Below, one piece after another: positions 9,861 through 21,509 of a stretch of 64,000 bases of DNA. Both the position numbers and the translations under genes were made by a program. Positions within the stretch are counted from its first letter, which is position 1. The number at the start of each line of letters is the position of its first letter. The DNA is taken from positions 61,265,369 to 61,329,368 of the forward strand of contig OX442314.1 in assembly GCA_949358305.1 (NCBI GenBank). The letters are read 5' to 3'. Source of the stretch: Strigamia acuminata. Taxonomy: Eukaryota > Arthropoda > Chilopoda > Geophilomorpha > Linotaeniidae. The notes under the pieces were generated by a model. The model did no database searches and was not told the DNA's origin. It saw only the letters and a list, made by a program, of their open reading frames with translations.

Positions 9861-11210
9861 GCATGAAAATAATAGTCTTAACCAACTCTGAATACTGTTC
9901 CATGGTTTTCGGGGCTTTTAGTTAACTCACGTGAAGTTGAGTTGGGATTTTAAGAATGACTGTTTCATTGATGTTAATCTTTTATTCAAGTCTGGAGATT
10001 TCTTGTAAGAAATATCCTAAACAGCTCAACAATGAAATCTTACTCAATCAAACAATTAATTCTAGAGTAATTGTCTGGTATTATACAAATCTTAATCTTA
10101 ATTCTATTTATGCGATTTCAGATCTGCAAGTGCACTTTAACAAATAAACACAATTCAATAACTCTAATTAAACTCTAACTCTTACCATTTCTTACGTTCT
10201 AATGGTAAAAACAGAAGGAGGACATCAGTCGGACCTTAACCAGGCCGACATCAGTCCTTATACCGTATTATCCCGCTTATTGCCACATGTCGGTATAGTG
10301 CGAGTATTACCGATATGCCGATAAACCCCGTTTTTAACGGCATGCCAGTCAGTAGCTGCATTCAAAAACTCTAAAACGCCTCGTTTCTGTCGTTTCGTGT
10401 CTGTACGTGTTAATCTTAATAGGAAATCTCCTATTACCCCTGTTAATCCAATTGATCGATCAAACGAAGAATTTGGTTAATAACGCCATCTGTTGTCGAA
10501 ATTTAACAACTAATTAATCGAATATGACTGCTACAGATCGGCCAATAACCAGAACGGTCCGTACGCGTAACAATACAATCTTTTCCCACTCTCTTGTCTA
10601 CGACTTGTGATTTTCTGCAAACCTTCATCAGTAGAGCTGAATTGGATCATTTGGATTATGCAAAATCTGGTTATTTATAGGACAATCCTGAGATGCGTCC
10701 GCTTTCTGTTGCCGGCCATGGTTGTGGCTCCAAGCCTAAAGTGAGTGATGGTTCTGTCATCGTCCGGAACCTGAGGGTTCCAGATGGGTAGTTCTGAATG
10801 GGGAGGCATTGAATGAGCGACTCGACCACGCTGACCACGCTGTTGCGTGTGCGCGGGGATGAGTTGGCAAGAAAAGAGTAAGAAAACATTTTATTCGAAT
10901 CGGAAATGCATCAACTGGAATTCTGCAAGTCACTTAAATCAAATCAAATCTTAAACAAACTCAACTCATTAATCATAAATAAAGTTTACGTCATTTCGGT
11001 TGAAACTGATTACAATTAGGCATCAAACCCTTAAATATATTATGAATCATGAGGACCGGTTGCGAGCGAGAAACATGAGAGGTGCAAGAGCTGCATTGCG
11101 CTGTAAGGCAGTGATCAGCCTGCAGGGGCAGCTGGTCACATACTGACCGTGATATTTCATACCCCTTATTATAAATATCACCAATTATAAACAAAATTGA
11201 TATAAGCCTA
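9861..11210. other. Intergenic, no gene recognised
   Basis: Short open frames (63 aa at 9956-10147 plus strand, 72 aa at 10671-10889 minus strand) have no splice support, no family resemblance and no repeated-domain structure. A small imperfect palindrome (GTCGGTATAGTGCGAGTATTACCGATATGCCGA region, 10290-10325) suggests a decayed mobile element. Confidence 0.3.
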
Positions 11211-11234
11211 GTTGGCGTAGCCGAAGATGCGCTC

Positions 11235-11890
11235 ATAAATAAATCCAGTGGAAAAAAATCCGATGGAAATCCTGTGGAAATCCCGTGATAATCCCGTGGA
11301 AATCCCATGGAAATCCCGTGGAAATAAATAAATCCCTTGGAAATAAATCCCGTGGAAATCCCGTGGAATTAAATAAATCTCGTGGAAATAAATAAATCCC
11401 GTGGAAATAAATAAATACCGTGGAATTAAATAAATCTCGTGGAAATAAATAAATCCCGTGGAAATAAATAAATCCCGTGGAAATAAATAAATCCCGTGGA
11501 AATAAATAAATCCCGTGGAAATAAATAAATCCCGTGGAAATACATAAATCCCGTGGAAATAAATAAATCCCGAGGAAATAAATAAATCCCGTAGTAATAA
11601 ATCCTGTGGAAATCCCATGGAAATAAATCCCATAGAAATAAATAAATTCATTGGAAATAAATAAATCCCTTGGAAATAAATAAATCCTGTGGTAATAAAT
11701 AAATCCCGTGGAAATAAATAAATCCCGTAGAAATAAATAAATCCCGTGGAAATAAATAAATCCCGTGGAAATAAATAAATCCCGTGTAAATAAATAAATC
11801 CCGTGTAAATAAATAAATCCCGTGGTAATAAATCCCGTGGAAATTCCATGGAAATAAATCATGTGGAAATAAATAAATCCCGTGGAAATT
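11235..11890. repeat. 19-bp minisatellite (AAATAAATAAATCCCGTGG)
   Basis: About 30 copies of a 19-bp unit, some shortened to 15 or 11 bases by loss of one or two AAAT words. A four-to-five-unit relative stands at 43800-43880. As 19 is not a multiple of three, all three frames of the minus strand become open in turn (GFIYFHGIYLFPRDLF repeats); this is not a protein gene. Confidence 0.95.
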
Positions 11891-11899
11891 TCGGTGCAC

Positions 11900-14800
11900 A
11901 GCGTTGCCAGCGTTTTTGGTTGCTGGCGTATTAGGTTAGCGGAAATAAATAAATTCCGTGAAAAGATAAATCCATGTTCAAGTTCAACTCTAAACACGCG
12001 ACTCACGACTGGAATTCATTTAAATTCTGTCGTCGGGCTCTTCACATCTAAGCGACAATCATTACACTGAAACTACAATAAACGCCATCACAATTCGACA
12101 TCCTCCATCTTCAATCTTCATCCCAGTTTCGAAAATAGGTTGAGGTCAATCGCATTAAGCGACAGAGCAGAGGCTAAAAAAAGAAAAGCGATATTTAAGA
12201 CCGATAGTTCCTTCACCTCTAAACGTCTGGCAAAAGAATTGATCCGCGCTCAGTCGTTCTGCGTGTCCTTCCCCTTCAATATCTTTACCCTCGCTCCCGC
12301 ACGTTCCATTCAGGTTTTAGTGGAACCCGCTGTGCGCGTCGGGTTTTAAGCCTAAAAATCGGGTAAGCGCTAATCACTTTCGTCAAATTTCACTTTCTCA
12401 ATGAACCAGTAAATGGCCACGTGGATTTTGAATGCGAAAAAATCAGAGTCGATATTTGGTTTGCTAATTTTGCCGATTTCTCCACAGCAGGCTCGCTTGT
12501 CAGTTGAAAACACTCGGTCATGCTTCGTGTGGTATGAGTCACGCGTCGGATGACGTCACGTTGGGGCCGTAGCTTCCCTCGACTGCTCGAAGCAGACTCG
12601 AGAACACCCCAGTTGCAGCCGAGGCGCATCCAAGCTCGGTTATAAATCAACGGCGCTCCACTCCACCGCCAGAAGCTTCGTAAATGGATGTCGGTAAGAT
12701 AAATTTACACGTTTTTGATTTCCAATAGAAATTTCAATGAAAAAATTCGTGAAATGTTAATTAATCCGTTCAAAACTGATGTTCGAAGTAGATAAAACGA
12801 TGAGACGGGCCAATTAGAGTGACCCGGTTCTTCCTCTCTTTGATTTTTGACGGACAGATTTCTGTGACGTCACTCAACTTGACGTGCCCCTCGGTTTTTG
12901 GTTTATGGGGGTACACGGTGGAACGCACGTCACGTTTTTGTGAAATTATAGTCAGGCCATTCGGTGGTGTGTGATGGAATGCATGTGTCACTCGGTGTTA
13001 TGAGATAATATGGCGTCTTAAGACAAAAGACGCCGCCTTTTAAGCGGGGTTTTTACAACGGCGAGAATTACCAAGCAAATGAATTTGATGATACCTTCAA
13101 TGTTGTGTTCGCGAGGCCTGTAATTGTCTCGAATGTGGGAACTAGTTGGAAGGTGGACGAGACTCATCCGTTTGGCTACTGACGGGTTCTCGCGGCGGAA
13201 AATTAAATTACCGCTAGAATACGGATGCAGATGGGAAAGGAAGGAAGAAAGGAAGGGAAAAAGGAAAACGACGGATTAGACGTTGAGATTGGAAAGCAAA
13301 AAGCGATGTTTAATGCTTTTCGATCTTTGAATAAAGCGGCGCTGGTTTTCCGCGAAAAAAGGTATCGCGGATCCGAAAAAGTGTTGACGTTTGGGCGAAT
13401 TTGGCTCGTAAACGCCAGGTATTTTGCCAAAACATGATTGGAATAGTGTTAAATAGTGTCAAATATCTGACCTCTTTGAAGAATAAAGATTATAATTATT
13501 ACATAAAACACCGAGTCATATCTGAGCTAGAATAACAGCTATGTGGATTAATTTAAATCCCCTTTATCCACGCAGCAATATATTGTTGTATTATTTATGT
13601 TGCTACGTCAGAAAACGCTAGATTTGGATTTGCGAATCGCTTAAATGCTTAAACGCCAACTCCAACTAGCGCGAACTCCGACTGGCGCCAAGTGGACACA
13701 AGGAATCGCGAAAAAACAAGAAAAAAAAAGGAAACGCAAAATTTAAATTTTGTTTATTTTAAATATGCGTTTTCTTCCAATTTTGGGTAGTTTTTTTTTT
13801 TTTAATTTTGCTGCATTTTGATTTGCAATTTGTTTTTTCGCGATTCCTTTTTTCGCAATTCCTTTCTTTTGAATGAACGGAGCAGAAATTTTGCGATTTG
13901 TGAGTTTCCCGATAGCTTTTTTTGCGACACATCCGCCACCCCCAAATAAACACACAATGAAAAATGAAGAAAATGGCCGAATGAATATTTTAAAAGTCCT
14001 AATCCCTTGAATACGCTTTGCATAATGAGCCACCTGGCTCTTTAGAAACATCGAGAGAGTTTTTCCTCTCTCTTTCGCCGAGCATTAAGCAAAAGTCCTT
14101 CTAATATTTCAACCTCCAGACTTTCAAAGAAGAGTAGATTTATCGAATGAAATATTTGGTCAAAGGTCTCCATGTTGGTGTGTGTGACTGCATTAAGGAC
14201 AAAAGACGTTCGAGGCCACCGACAGTCATCGTTTCCGTCCGTCTTCAGAGGTCATGGCAATCAATTGCAATCCGCAATTAACTCCATGTTTCATCGTGCT
14301 CGCTTTCTATTATTTTCCACCCAGTTTCAAGTCCTCATTTCCTGTCAAGCCGTCAACAACATCCGTCAGTTTGGCGAAAGAATTGACGCTAAAATAGCGC
14401 CATTTTCCCTGTCTTATGTTTACCAGTCGCGTATGACTAGTCGACTGATGCAAATACTTCAAGAATGTGTCTGCTGGCATCCCTACAAGATTCCTCGGAT
14501 TTTGTACCAGTAGAATTCTCTTTGGAGGGTCCCCCCTTGATCCATCCATCCACTCGAGGCCTCCCCCCATTCCGCCTTTCCGTTTTCTAAAGCTCTTGGT
14601 TCCTCTCTTATTATGCAAACAGCCCTTTTCTTCTTCTTGCAATGGGCTGCATGCAGTTCAACTTATTCACCATGACCGTTCAACCTCAAGGGGTTTGAAG
14701 CTGAAAGCACATTCTTGTCGTAAAGGTTGATTTTTAATGCGGGGAAACGGGATTTTTGTGGATTCAACGGCTTAGGCTCTCGGAGAGAGGAATGATGCAA

Positions 14801-14990
14801 TTGCAACAAAAGTTAATTGAAATGAATGGTCATGTGAGATGTTGACTTGCGAATGAGATGTCGAAGAAAAATGTGTTGTTTTGCCGGGTTCCGATTTGAC
14901 TGGATTCGGTCAGTAGAAAATTTTCAGAGCAGAAAATTTATCGGTTCTGCTGTCGGTTCCGGTCTAGAAAAAAAGTGGATAGAAAAAAAA
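11900..14990. other. Intergenic stretch, no convincing coding exon
   Basis: The region has higher GC than the surrounding arrays but I could not build a coding exon with splice sites and family resemblance. It contains a candidate TATA promoter (separate entry), two TGACGTCA palindromes (12551-12558, 12865-12872) and, at 13690-13960, A/T-rich sequence with repeated CGCGATTCCTTTTTTCGCAA-like words. Confidence 0.3.
12551..12698 (+). promoter_or_regulatory. Candidate TATA promoter with CRE-like site and short first exon
   Basis: A perfect TGACGTCA at 12551-12558 lies 83 bases before TATAAAT at 12641; about 45 bases later comes ATGGATGTCG followed by GTAAGA (12684-12699), a good splice donor. 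This could be a 5' exon of the LRR gene, which begins with an acceptor at 21490-21491. Joined that way it would give a seven-codon upstream reading frame ending just before the LRR ATG. This is inference from motifs only, with nearly 9 kb of unexplained intron. Confidence 0.25.
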
Positions 14991-15004
14991 ATCCCGTCGA
15001 AACT

Positions 15005-15140
15005 AAGGAACGGGTAATCGGCCAAACACCGGCCGCATTCGATCGCACAAATTCAGCCAATAAGTGTTTAGTTTCTCGTCGAAACAAACCACCGGTAATC
15101 GGCTCAACACCGGCCGGGTTTGTGCGATCAAATACGGCCT
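15005..15140. repeat. GGTAATCGGCCAAACACCGGCC repeat pair
   Basis: Two diverged copies: GGTAATCGGCCAAACACC at 15013 and GGTAATCGGCTCAACACC at 15092, both followed by CGGCCG and a GTGCGATC or CGATCGCAC word. The same word set forms the array at 62755-62970. Two TGACGTCA palindromes lie just downstream (15228-15235, 15344-15351). Confidence 0.5.
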
Positions 15141-15399
15141 AAAAATATATCTACAGTACTGCCTCGAACAATCGCCGGGGCGTTTATTAATTTTTTTCAA
15201 TTGGCTGCCATTTTGTTTGGGTCGAGATGACGTCACTGAGCAGAAAGTGATCCGATTGGCTCGTGGTGTTTTCCACAGCAGAAAAAAATAGAAATAAGAG
15301 TCCAATTTCTCTGCCCGCTATTTCCCACCCAAATCAGAGGCAGTGACGTCACAACGGGGACAGAAAGCTGGGTCGAGTGGGTTTTTAAATCACATTTCA

Positions 15400-18300
15400 G
15401 TGTCCCTTTAAGCTCGCCGATTGTAAATTATTCGCCGACGTCCAACCGGCTTTGGATAGTCATATTTTTCTCCATTAATTATCAGCATGGGAAAATGGAA
15501 AGTGCAGGGATAAAAATCCTTGGGGGTAAGTTGAGTACGGCTCCATCTGTCGCCATTTTTCATCGCGAAGGTCGTATCATTTCTCATCAACGTCAAGTCT
15601 CTCCGTGGGTGTGTGTCCACTTTATTGTACATTCCGTGTTCAACACTGCAGGGGGGTGTAGATACCACGCGGTTACCAAAAGGTTTATGTGCACAAAATC
15701 TTAATCGGTCAGGTATACTAATCACGTGTGTTGAATCTCGGCTCCGGAGAGATTTTTTTCTTTCTTGGTGCACTTAAGAACAGCTGCCGGAGGAGGGTCC
15801 GTCAAGTGGACCGTAATTACAGCATGTTCCGTCTGTGTTTAGTGCGGGGATTTAAAATGGCGCCGCAAATCGTTTAGGAAAGAAAATTGAAATGATTTTA
15901 TTGAGTTGGGGATTTAATTGGACGCGTCCCACGCAACACGTCGAGCGGATCCAAAGTTAATTTTAAACAGGAAGTGAGCGCTCATTATACCTGAGGCTGA
16001 GGGAATGTGAAGACCTTGGGGTCGGATGAAACACAAACGGATTGTGTTTTGTGATATTTTTAGTTTGTATTGTAAGACGCAAGCTTTGCGAATTGGTGGT
16101 TAATATTTATGAGTGGACCACGGATGTTTATGCAAAATAAAATTCGTTTTATGCGCGTGAAATATGCACGAAGAATTCTATTATGCAAAATGAAAATAAA
16201 AATATGCAAAATGAAACAGCTTGCTTATTTTTCTTATTTTTCTTATTTTTCTTATTTTGCTTATTTTTCTTATTTTGCTTATTTTGCTTATTTTTCTTAT
16301 TTTGCTTATTTTTGCTTATTTTTCTTATTTTTCTTATTTTTCTTATTTTTGCTTATTTTTGCTTATTTTATTATTAAAAATTTTGATAAAGGGGCCCCGA
16401 AAAAACCTCAAGCCCAGGGCCCCCAAAAAGCTAGATCCGCCCCTGAAAGGCTGTGAAAAAGAAACAAGATGGATGCCGATAAGAAATTTTAAGGCTGCTT
16501 TCGGAGTTCGGATGAATAAGATTGCTAGTTTGTTTTTAATTTTTAATTTTATTTATAAACTAATAATCTATTTTTATAAATAGAATATACAGTTGTTTGC
16601 ATTTGTCGGCAGAACTATATTTGAGACCGGTTAAAAAAAAATTAAACCGGTCACAAATTATCAAGACCAATCGCCACTTTCTGCGCCACAGAATTTTCTG
16701 TGCCTGGAAATAAAGATCGGCTTTCCGTCGCATTGACATGCCAGAAAGTTAATTTTTTTATGTCGCAGAATGAAATTTGCGAGTACCAGTTTTTTCTGCA
16801 GTCAAGATTTCTGTGGGCAGACTGGTTTCCGCCATAGGAAAGTGCTTATGAGTATACTAAGCTTTAAGCGTGAATACGTCATCATCATCATCCGGGGATT
16901 TATTCGATACGTCAACGCCAACAGTTGATTAAACTTTCATTCGGAGCCTGCGATATATCACATGTGATCATAAGTTTGCGAGCACATCCTGCATGATAAG
17001 GCGCAAGAAGAAATATCCCATGTGTGGACGCCAATCGCCATCCGCGGCGCGTGCGCACAAAACAACAAGGGGGAGTCGGAGTGGGGCTTGTGCTTTTGAT
17101 ACGATGCACGCGCTTTGTGCCCGCGGGAGAGGGGGTTTGACGGGCGAGCCGAAATTAATTTGGTCATTCATCCTTCGCACATTCACCGAGCACTGATTTA
17201 TGCACCATAGAGTCACAAAAGACGGCGCCTGCTGGTGAAAATGTGAAAGCAAATGCTAAAAAGCTGCAGCCGAACCCCGGTGCCGATGAATGGCCATTGC
17301 ACTGGGGGTTTGGCTCCGATACCGCACCTTAGTTTTACATCATGCTCAGCTGATCAATTCACACTTCCTTTATTGGTCCTGGCCCAGTTTTGAAGAATGA
17401 TTTGCAGGAAACTGCCAGGAAAGCACGTTAGAAACCAAAAGAACTAAGTTTCGACGTTTTTCGTAATACGGACTTTTTGTACGTTAAAATTGGCGTAGTT
17501 CTCAATAAACTTGTCGTTACTCCCATAAGGTGGCTAAGATAAGTTGGATAGTACTAATTTGATGGTGCTCTACAACTTTGTAATTGGAAATTTTGCTCTA
17601 ATTCGACCGGTTAAGGGGTTAGCGAATGAAAAGTGCATTGTTGCATGTCTGTCGTAAAATTTGATTGCACTATTGGATTCGTCATCCCTACTTTGCTTTG
17701 GGCTAGTCAGCTCGGTTTTTTGAAAAAGCATATACTTATTCTGGAAATTGACCGTAACGTCTTAAACGAAACGTACATTCGACGGATTTTGAGTTACGGA
17801 GTTTGCGGTAATAATTTCTTCTCGAATGCGAGCGGAAAGGCTAAAATTGGCGTAGTTCAAAAACCGCAAGAACTAGGTGTCTAAAAATTAAACTTTTTAA
17901 CTAGAGCGCCCCATTTTTACGCTGATTTTAACCGAGCTCGGCGAACCCAAACCCACAAGGGTGGAAGAGAGCGTTTCGCAAGGGGGAGGGAATAAGTTCT
18001 TTGACGTCGCACACCTGGCCTCGCTTTGACATAAGACACACTCGCATTGAACCTGGGTCTGCGACCTCCACATTGATTTTTATTTTTTTATTTTTATCCG
18101 TCAAATCCATTCGAAAAACAAAAAGGTTTGATTAATTCTCCCACTTACGGGCGGAACTAAACATTCGATTCGATTCGTTCAATTCATTCACACGGAAGGA
18201 AAATGGAGCTTAAGATGATCGCACTATGTGCTCACACGCCCCTTTCATTTTATTTTTTAGGTGGAGGGTCTGGAGACTAGTTCCCATCGCCTTAGATAGA

Positions 18301-18550
18301 GGGAGAGTGCTCTCCGCTACCATTCGCTGTTGTCGAAGCACGGGACGGGTGGAGTGGGACGCACGAGCAATCTAGCCGGGGGAGAGTGGGCAGTTCACCG
18401 AGTTACGCAGCATTAAGTAAGCGTTTGAAAGCCTCTTCTCGCTTGATGGGGAACAGAATGTGTCGTGCAGACACACACCAGGACTAGGCTTTAAGGGTGA
18501 GTGTCTCAAGTTTTCGAATGTAATTTTTATCGGAAATATGTTTAGTTGGA
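15400..18550. other. Intergenic stretch, no gene recognised; repeat at 16100-16375
   Basis: At 16100-16215 lies a dispersed repeat (GGATGTTTATGCAAAATAAA and relatives) that also occurs at 33200-33295 and, more diverged, at 27900-28000. It runs into a run of TTATTTTTC / TTATTTTGC words (16216-16372). At 18300-18493 is GC-rich sequence with two good splice donors (AAGTAAGC at about 18417 and AAGGGTGAGT at about 18493), possibly non-coding 5' exons of a downstream gene. No coding exon was found. Confidence 0.35.
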
Positions 18551-18552
18551 AT

Positions 18553-19030
18553 TGTTAGCGAGTCGGCGTCTTTTTAGGAACAAATCTGAGTTTGGATTCC
18601 TTTCTTTTGATAGTACCGTATAGCGCCTCGTTTAAAAGCCCGGGTTCATTAAGACGCCAGGCCCGGCGCATAACGGAAAAATCGGCGATTTTTTGCGAAA
18701 AGAATAATAAAGGGTTTCACTTCTGTTAGCGAGTCGGCGTCTTTTTAGGAACAAATCTGAGTTTGGATTCATTTCTTTTGATAATATTTGCATGATTTTG
18801 TTTTTAATGCTCAAACTGCGACTGCGTACAACTTTGTGCACTTTTTTTGTTATTTAAACGGGTCGTGATTTAAGCGAGTCTCTTTTTACGAACAAATCTG
18901 AGTTTGGATTCCTTTCTTTTTGATAATACACCAACGGCAAGTATATTGCGGTGGTATTTGCATGATTTTGTTTTTATCGTGCAACGTTGCGTACTTTTTT
19001 TGTTATTTAAACAGGTCGTGATGCGTAGGA
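18553..19030. repeat. Three-copy direct repeat (GCGAGTCGGCGTCTTTTTAG)
   Basis: The block TTAGCGAGTCGGCGTCTTTT followed by AGGAACAAATCTGAGTTTGG starts at about 18555 and 18726, and a variant lacking part of the GC word starts at about 18875. The second and third copies also share ATTTGCATGATTTTGTTTTT. Between the first two lies a TIR-like fragment (CGCCTCGTTTAAAAGCCCGG ... GAAAAATCGGCGATTTTTTG, 18612-18700). Confidence 0.8.
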
Positions 19031-19732
19031 AAATTAATTAAAGCGATTCTTTTTTTCGCGGAAGATTTATTACGTTTTAATACAAAACGCATAAATATAA
19101 ATATATTGCCTTCCTCGCTGCACATGTTTGGCATTTGTTTTCCTCACACCTCCGTTTAGTCGGGGCGAAAAAATGAAAATACGAAGGCCATAATTCAGAT
19201 GTTTATTTTACAATCGTGATTTATTTATTTTTATTTCACAATTAAGAAATTATGAAAATATTTGAGGATTATTAATAGAAGGGAGTGTTGTTTTGGTTTT
19301 ATTTGCATTCGGGTTTCAATAAAAACAGAGAAAGAAAATGTTTTCGTTTTTATCAGCGCCCTATATCGGGTTTTCTTTCCTCTTGTTGAAACGCTCGAGC
19401 GCCTGTGGCAGCTGCGGCGTAATGTCGAGCACGCGTCTCCATTTTGCAAGGAGGGTCAATTGTCGAAATAGTGGGGCTGCGAAACGCTTGAATTTGGCTT
19501 TCCCTTCGCTCTAATTGAGTATTTTATAGTCTTCCGACAAATTAACTGCAACCGATGGAGTTAATTTGCAAGGAGAAATTGTAGTGTTGGATTTTAATTT
19601 GTCAGATGTGGTCATTTTAATTTTCTAAGTTTTTCTCAAAAACTAATGGGATTTTTATTAAACGTCATAAGAAATAATTAAAAAATAATGGATTCAAAAA
19701 TTCAATTTTTTTTTTTTACAAAATTTTATTAT

Positions 19733-20395
19733 TTGCCCTCTCGATTAAGAGACGCCTTCGTTTTGTAGCCGCCCTCAAGTAGTAGCCGCGGCTACTATTT
19801 GAGGGCGTTTGTAACCAAACAGGAAACGGTTAATGAAACATGACGATGGTTATTTAATTAGAAAATTTTTTAAAAATTGAAATTTTAATGGAAAAAATTA
19901 AAATTTCACTTTTTAATGGAAAAAATTAATATTTCATTCAGAAAAAAATAAGATTTAAATGAGAAAAGTGAAATTTCAATGGAAAAAAGTCAAATTTCAA
20001 TGGAAAAAAGTGATATTTCAATGGAAACGATTGAAATTTTAATGGAAAAATTGAAATTTTAATGAAAAAATTAAAATTTCAATGGAAAAAAAGTGAAATT
20101 TCAATAGAAAAAAGTGAAATTTTAATGAAAAAATTGAAATTTCAATGAAAAAAGTGAAATTTCAATGGAAAAAAGTGAAATTTCAATGGTAAAATTGAAA
20201 TTTCAATGGAAAAATTGAAATTTCAAAAAAAAAGTAAAATTTCATTGAAAAAAAGTGAAATTTCAATGAAAAAATTGAAATTCCAATCAAAATATGGTAA
20301 ACAGCTGTAATAAGGACTGCCCTTGATTAAGAGCCGGGGCTCAGGATGCCTGTTTTGAATAAGAGCCGCAGTTCTTATTCGAGAAAATACGATTT
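19733..20395. repeat. TIR-like AAGAGCCG element carrying a ~20-bp minisatellite
   Basis: The left end reads CTCGATTAAGAGACGCC and the right end AAGAGCCGCAGTTCTTATTC then GAGAAAATACG, related to the elements at 27846 and 51395. Between them, 19850-20285 repeats GAAATTTCAATGGAAAAAAG with unit length 18-22. The array is irregular, implying greater age than the one at 30371. Confidence 0.6.
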
Positions 20396-20639
20396 TTTGC
20401 CATTCTCGTTCTAGTTCTACAAACACCAAGTTGGTTAAATTTCTTCATAAACATGAAATAGTCAAAGAATAAAATCATTTTCATACATTTTGAGAAAATG
20501 TTTTGTGGATTTTGGTAAAAAATGACTCGGGTTGGGTGAGTAAGGGATTTTTGTAGCTTAGTACTGCTAGGGTTAAGCAACATACAAAAAAATCTCATTA
20601 AACTTTTGAAATGATATCTTCTTGCTAAAATGCATTTTT

Positions 20640-21215
20640 TTTTGGCAAAAGTCGCATTTTTAGGAGGTAAGAATGCATTCTTTGATGCATTCTTCATAAA
20701 ACTTCACTTTCTCATAAAAACTTATTTTTTTTCTGTATAAACGCATCGTTTCTCGTAAAAACGCATTTTTTTCTTTCGTAAAAACGCATTTTTTTTCTGG
20801 TAAAAACGCATTTTTTTCTCGTAAATACGCATTTTTTGTTGTAAAAACGCATTTTTTTCTCGTAAAAACGCATTTTTTTTTTGTAAAAACGCAATGTTTT
20901 TTAAAAATGTACTTTTTCTTTGTAAAAACGCATTTTTCTCTCGTGAAAATTTTTTTTTTCCATAAAAACATTTGTTCTCATGAAATGAATTTTTCTAATG
21001 AAATTCATTTTTTCTCATTAAACACATTTTTTCTAGTAAACGCATTTTTTTTCATAAAACACATTTTTTCTCATAAAACGCATTTTCCTCTCATAAAACG
21101 CATTTTCCTCTCGTAAAACACATTTTTTTCTCATAAAACACATTTTTTTCTCATAAAACACATTTTTTTCTCATAAAACGCATTTTTTTCTCATAAAACG
21201 CATTTTTTCTCATAC
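20640..21215. repeat. ~20-bp minisatellite (CTCATAAAACGCATTTTTTT)
   Basis: About 25 units of TTCTCGTAAAAACGCATTTT grading into CTCATAAAACGCATTTTTTT. Unit length is 19-21 bp. It ends in a short TG run about 280 bases before the LRR exon. Low-complexity frames across it (MRFYKKK) are not genes. Confidence 0.93.
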
Positions 21216-21509
21216 ATGTAAAACGCATATTGTGTGTGTGTATACAACTAGATCGGCGGCCCAAGGCACCTGTTCCTCGGTCCACCCTACCCCTAATTCA
21301 GCCCCGATTGATAAGCTCCACCTCCTTCACAACCCCCGTTATTCACTTTCCTTCCACGCCCATGTTGGTGAAACCTAATTACTCTTGGCTTTCCCCCTTA
21401 ATAATCCTAATCTCAAGCAGTTATTTAGGGGCAATAATTAAATTCTTTCTTGTAAAACTAGCTAATGAAGTCTTCCAACGTTTATTTGCAGAGAACAGCA
21501 CTTGAAGAG

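Noticed and set aside
11208-12006. Minus-strand frames of 213 and 257 residues (GFIYFHGIYLFPRD)
   Set aside because: They are translations of the 19-bp array in successive frames.
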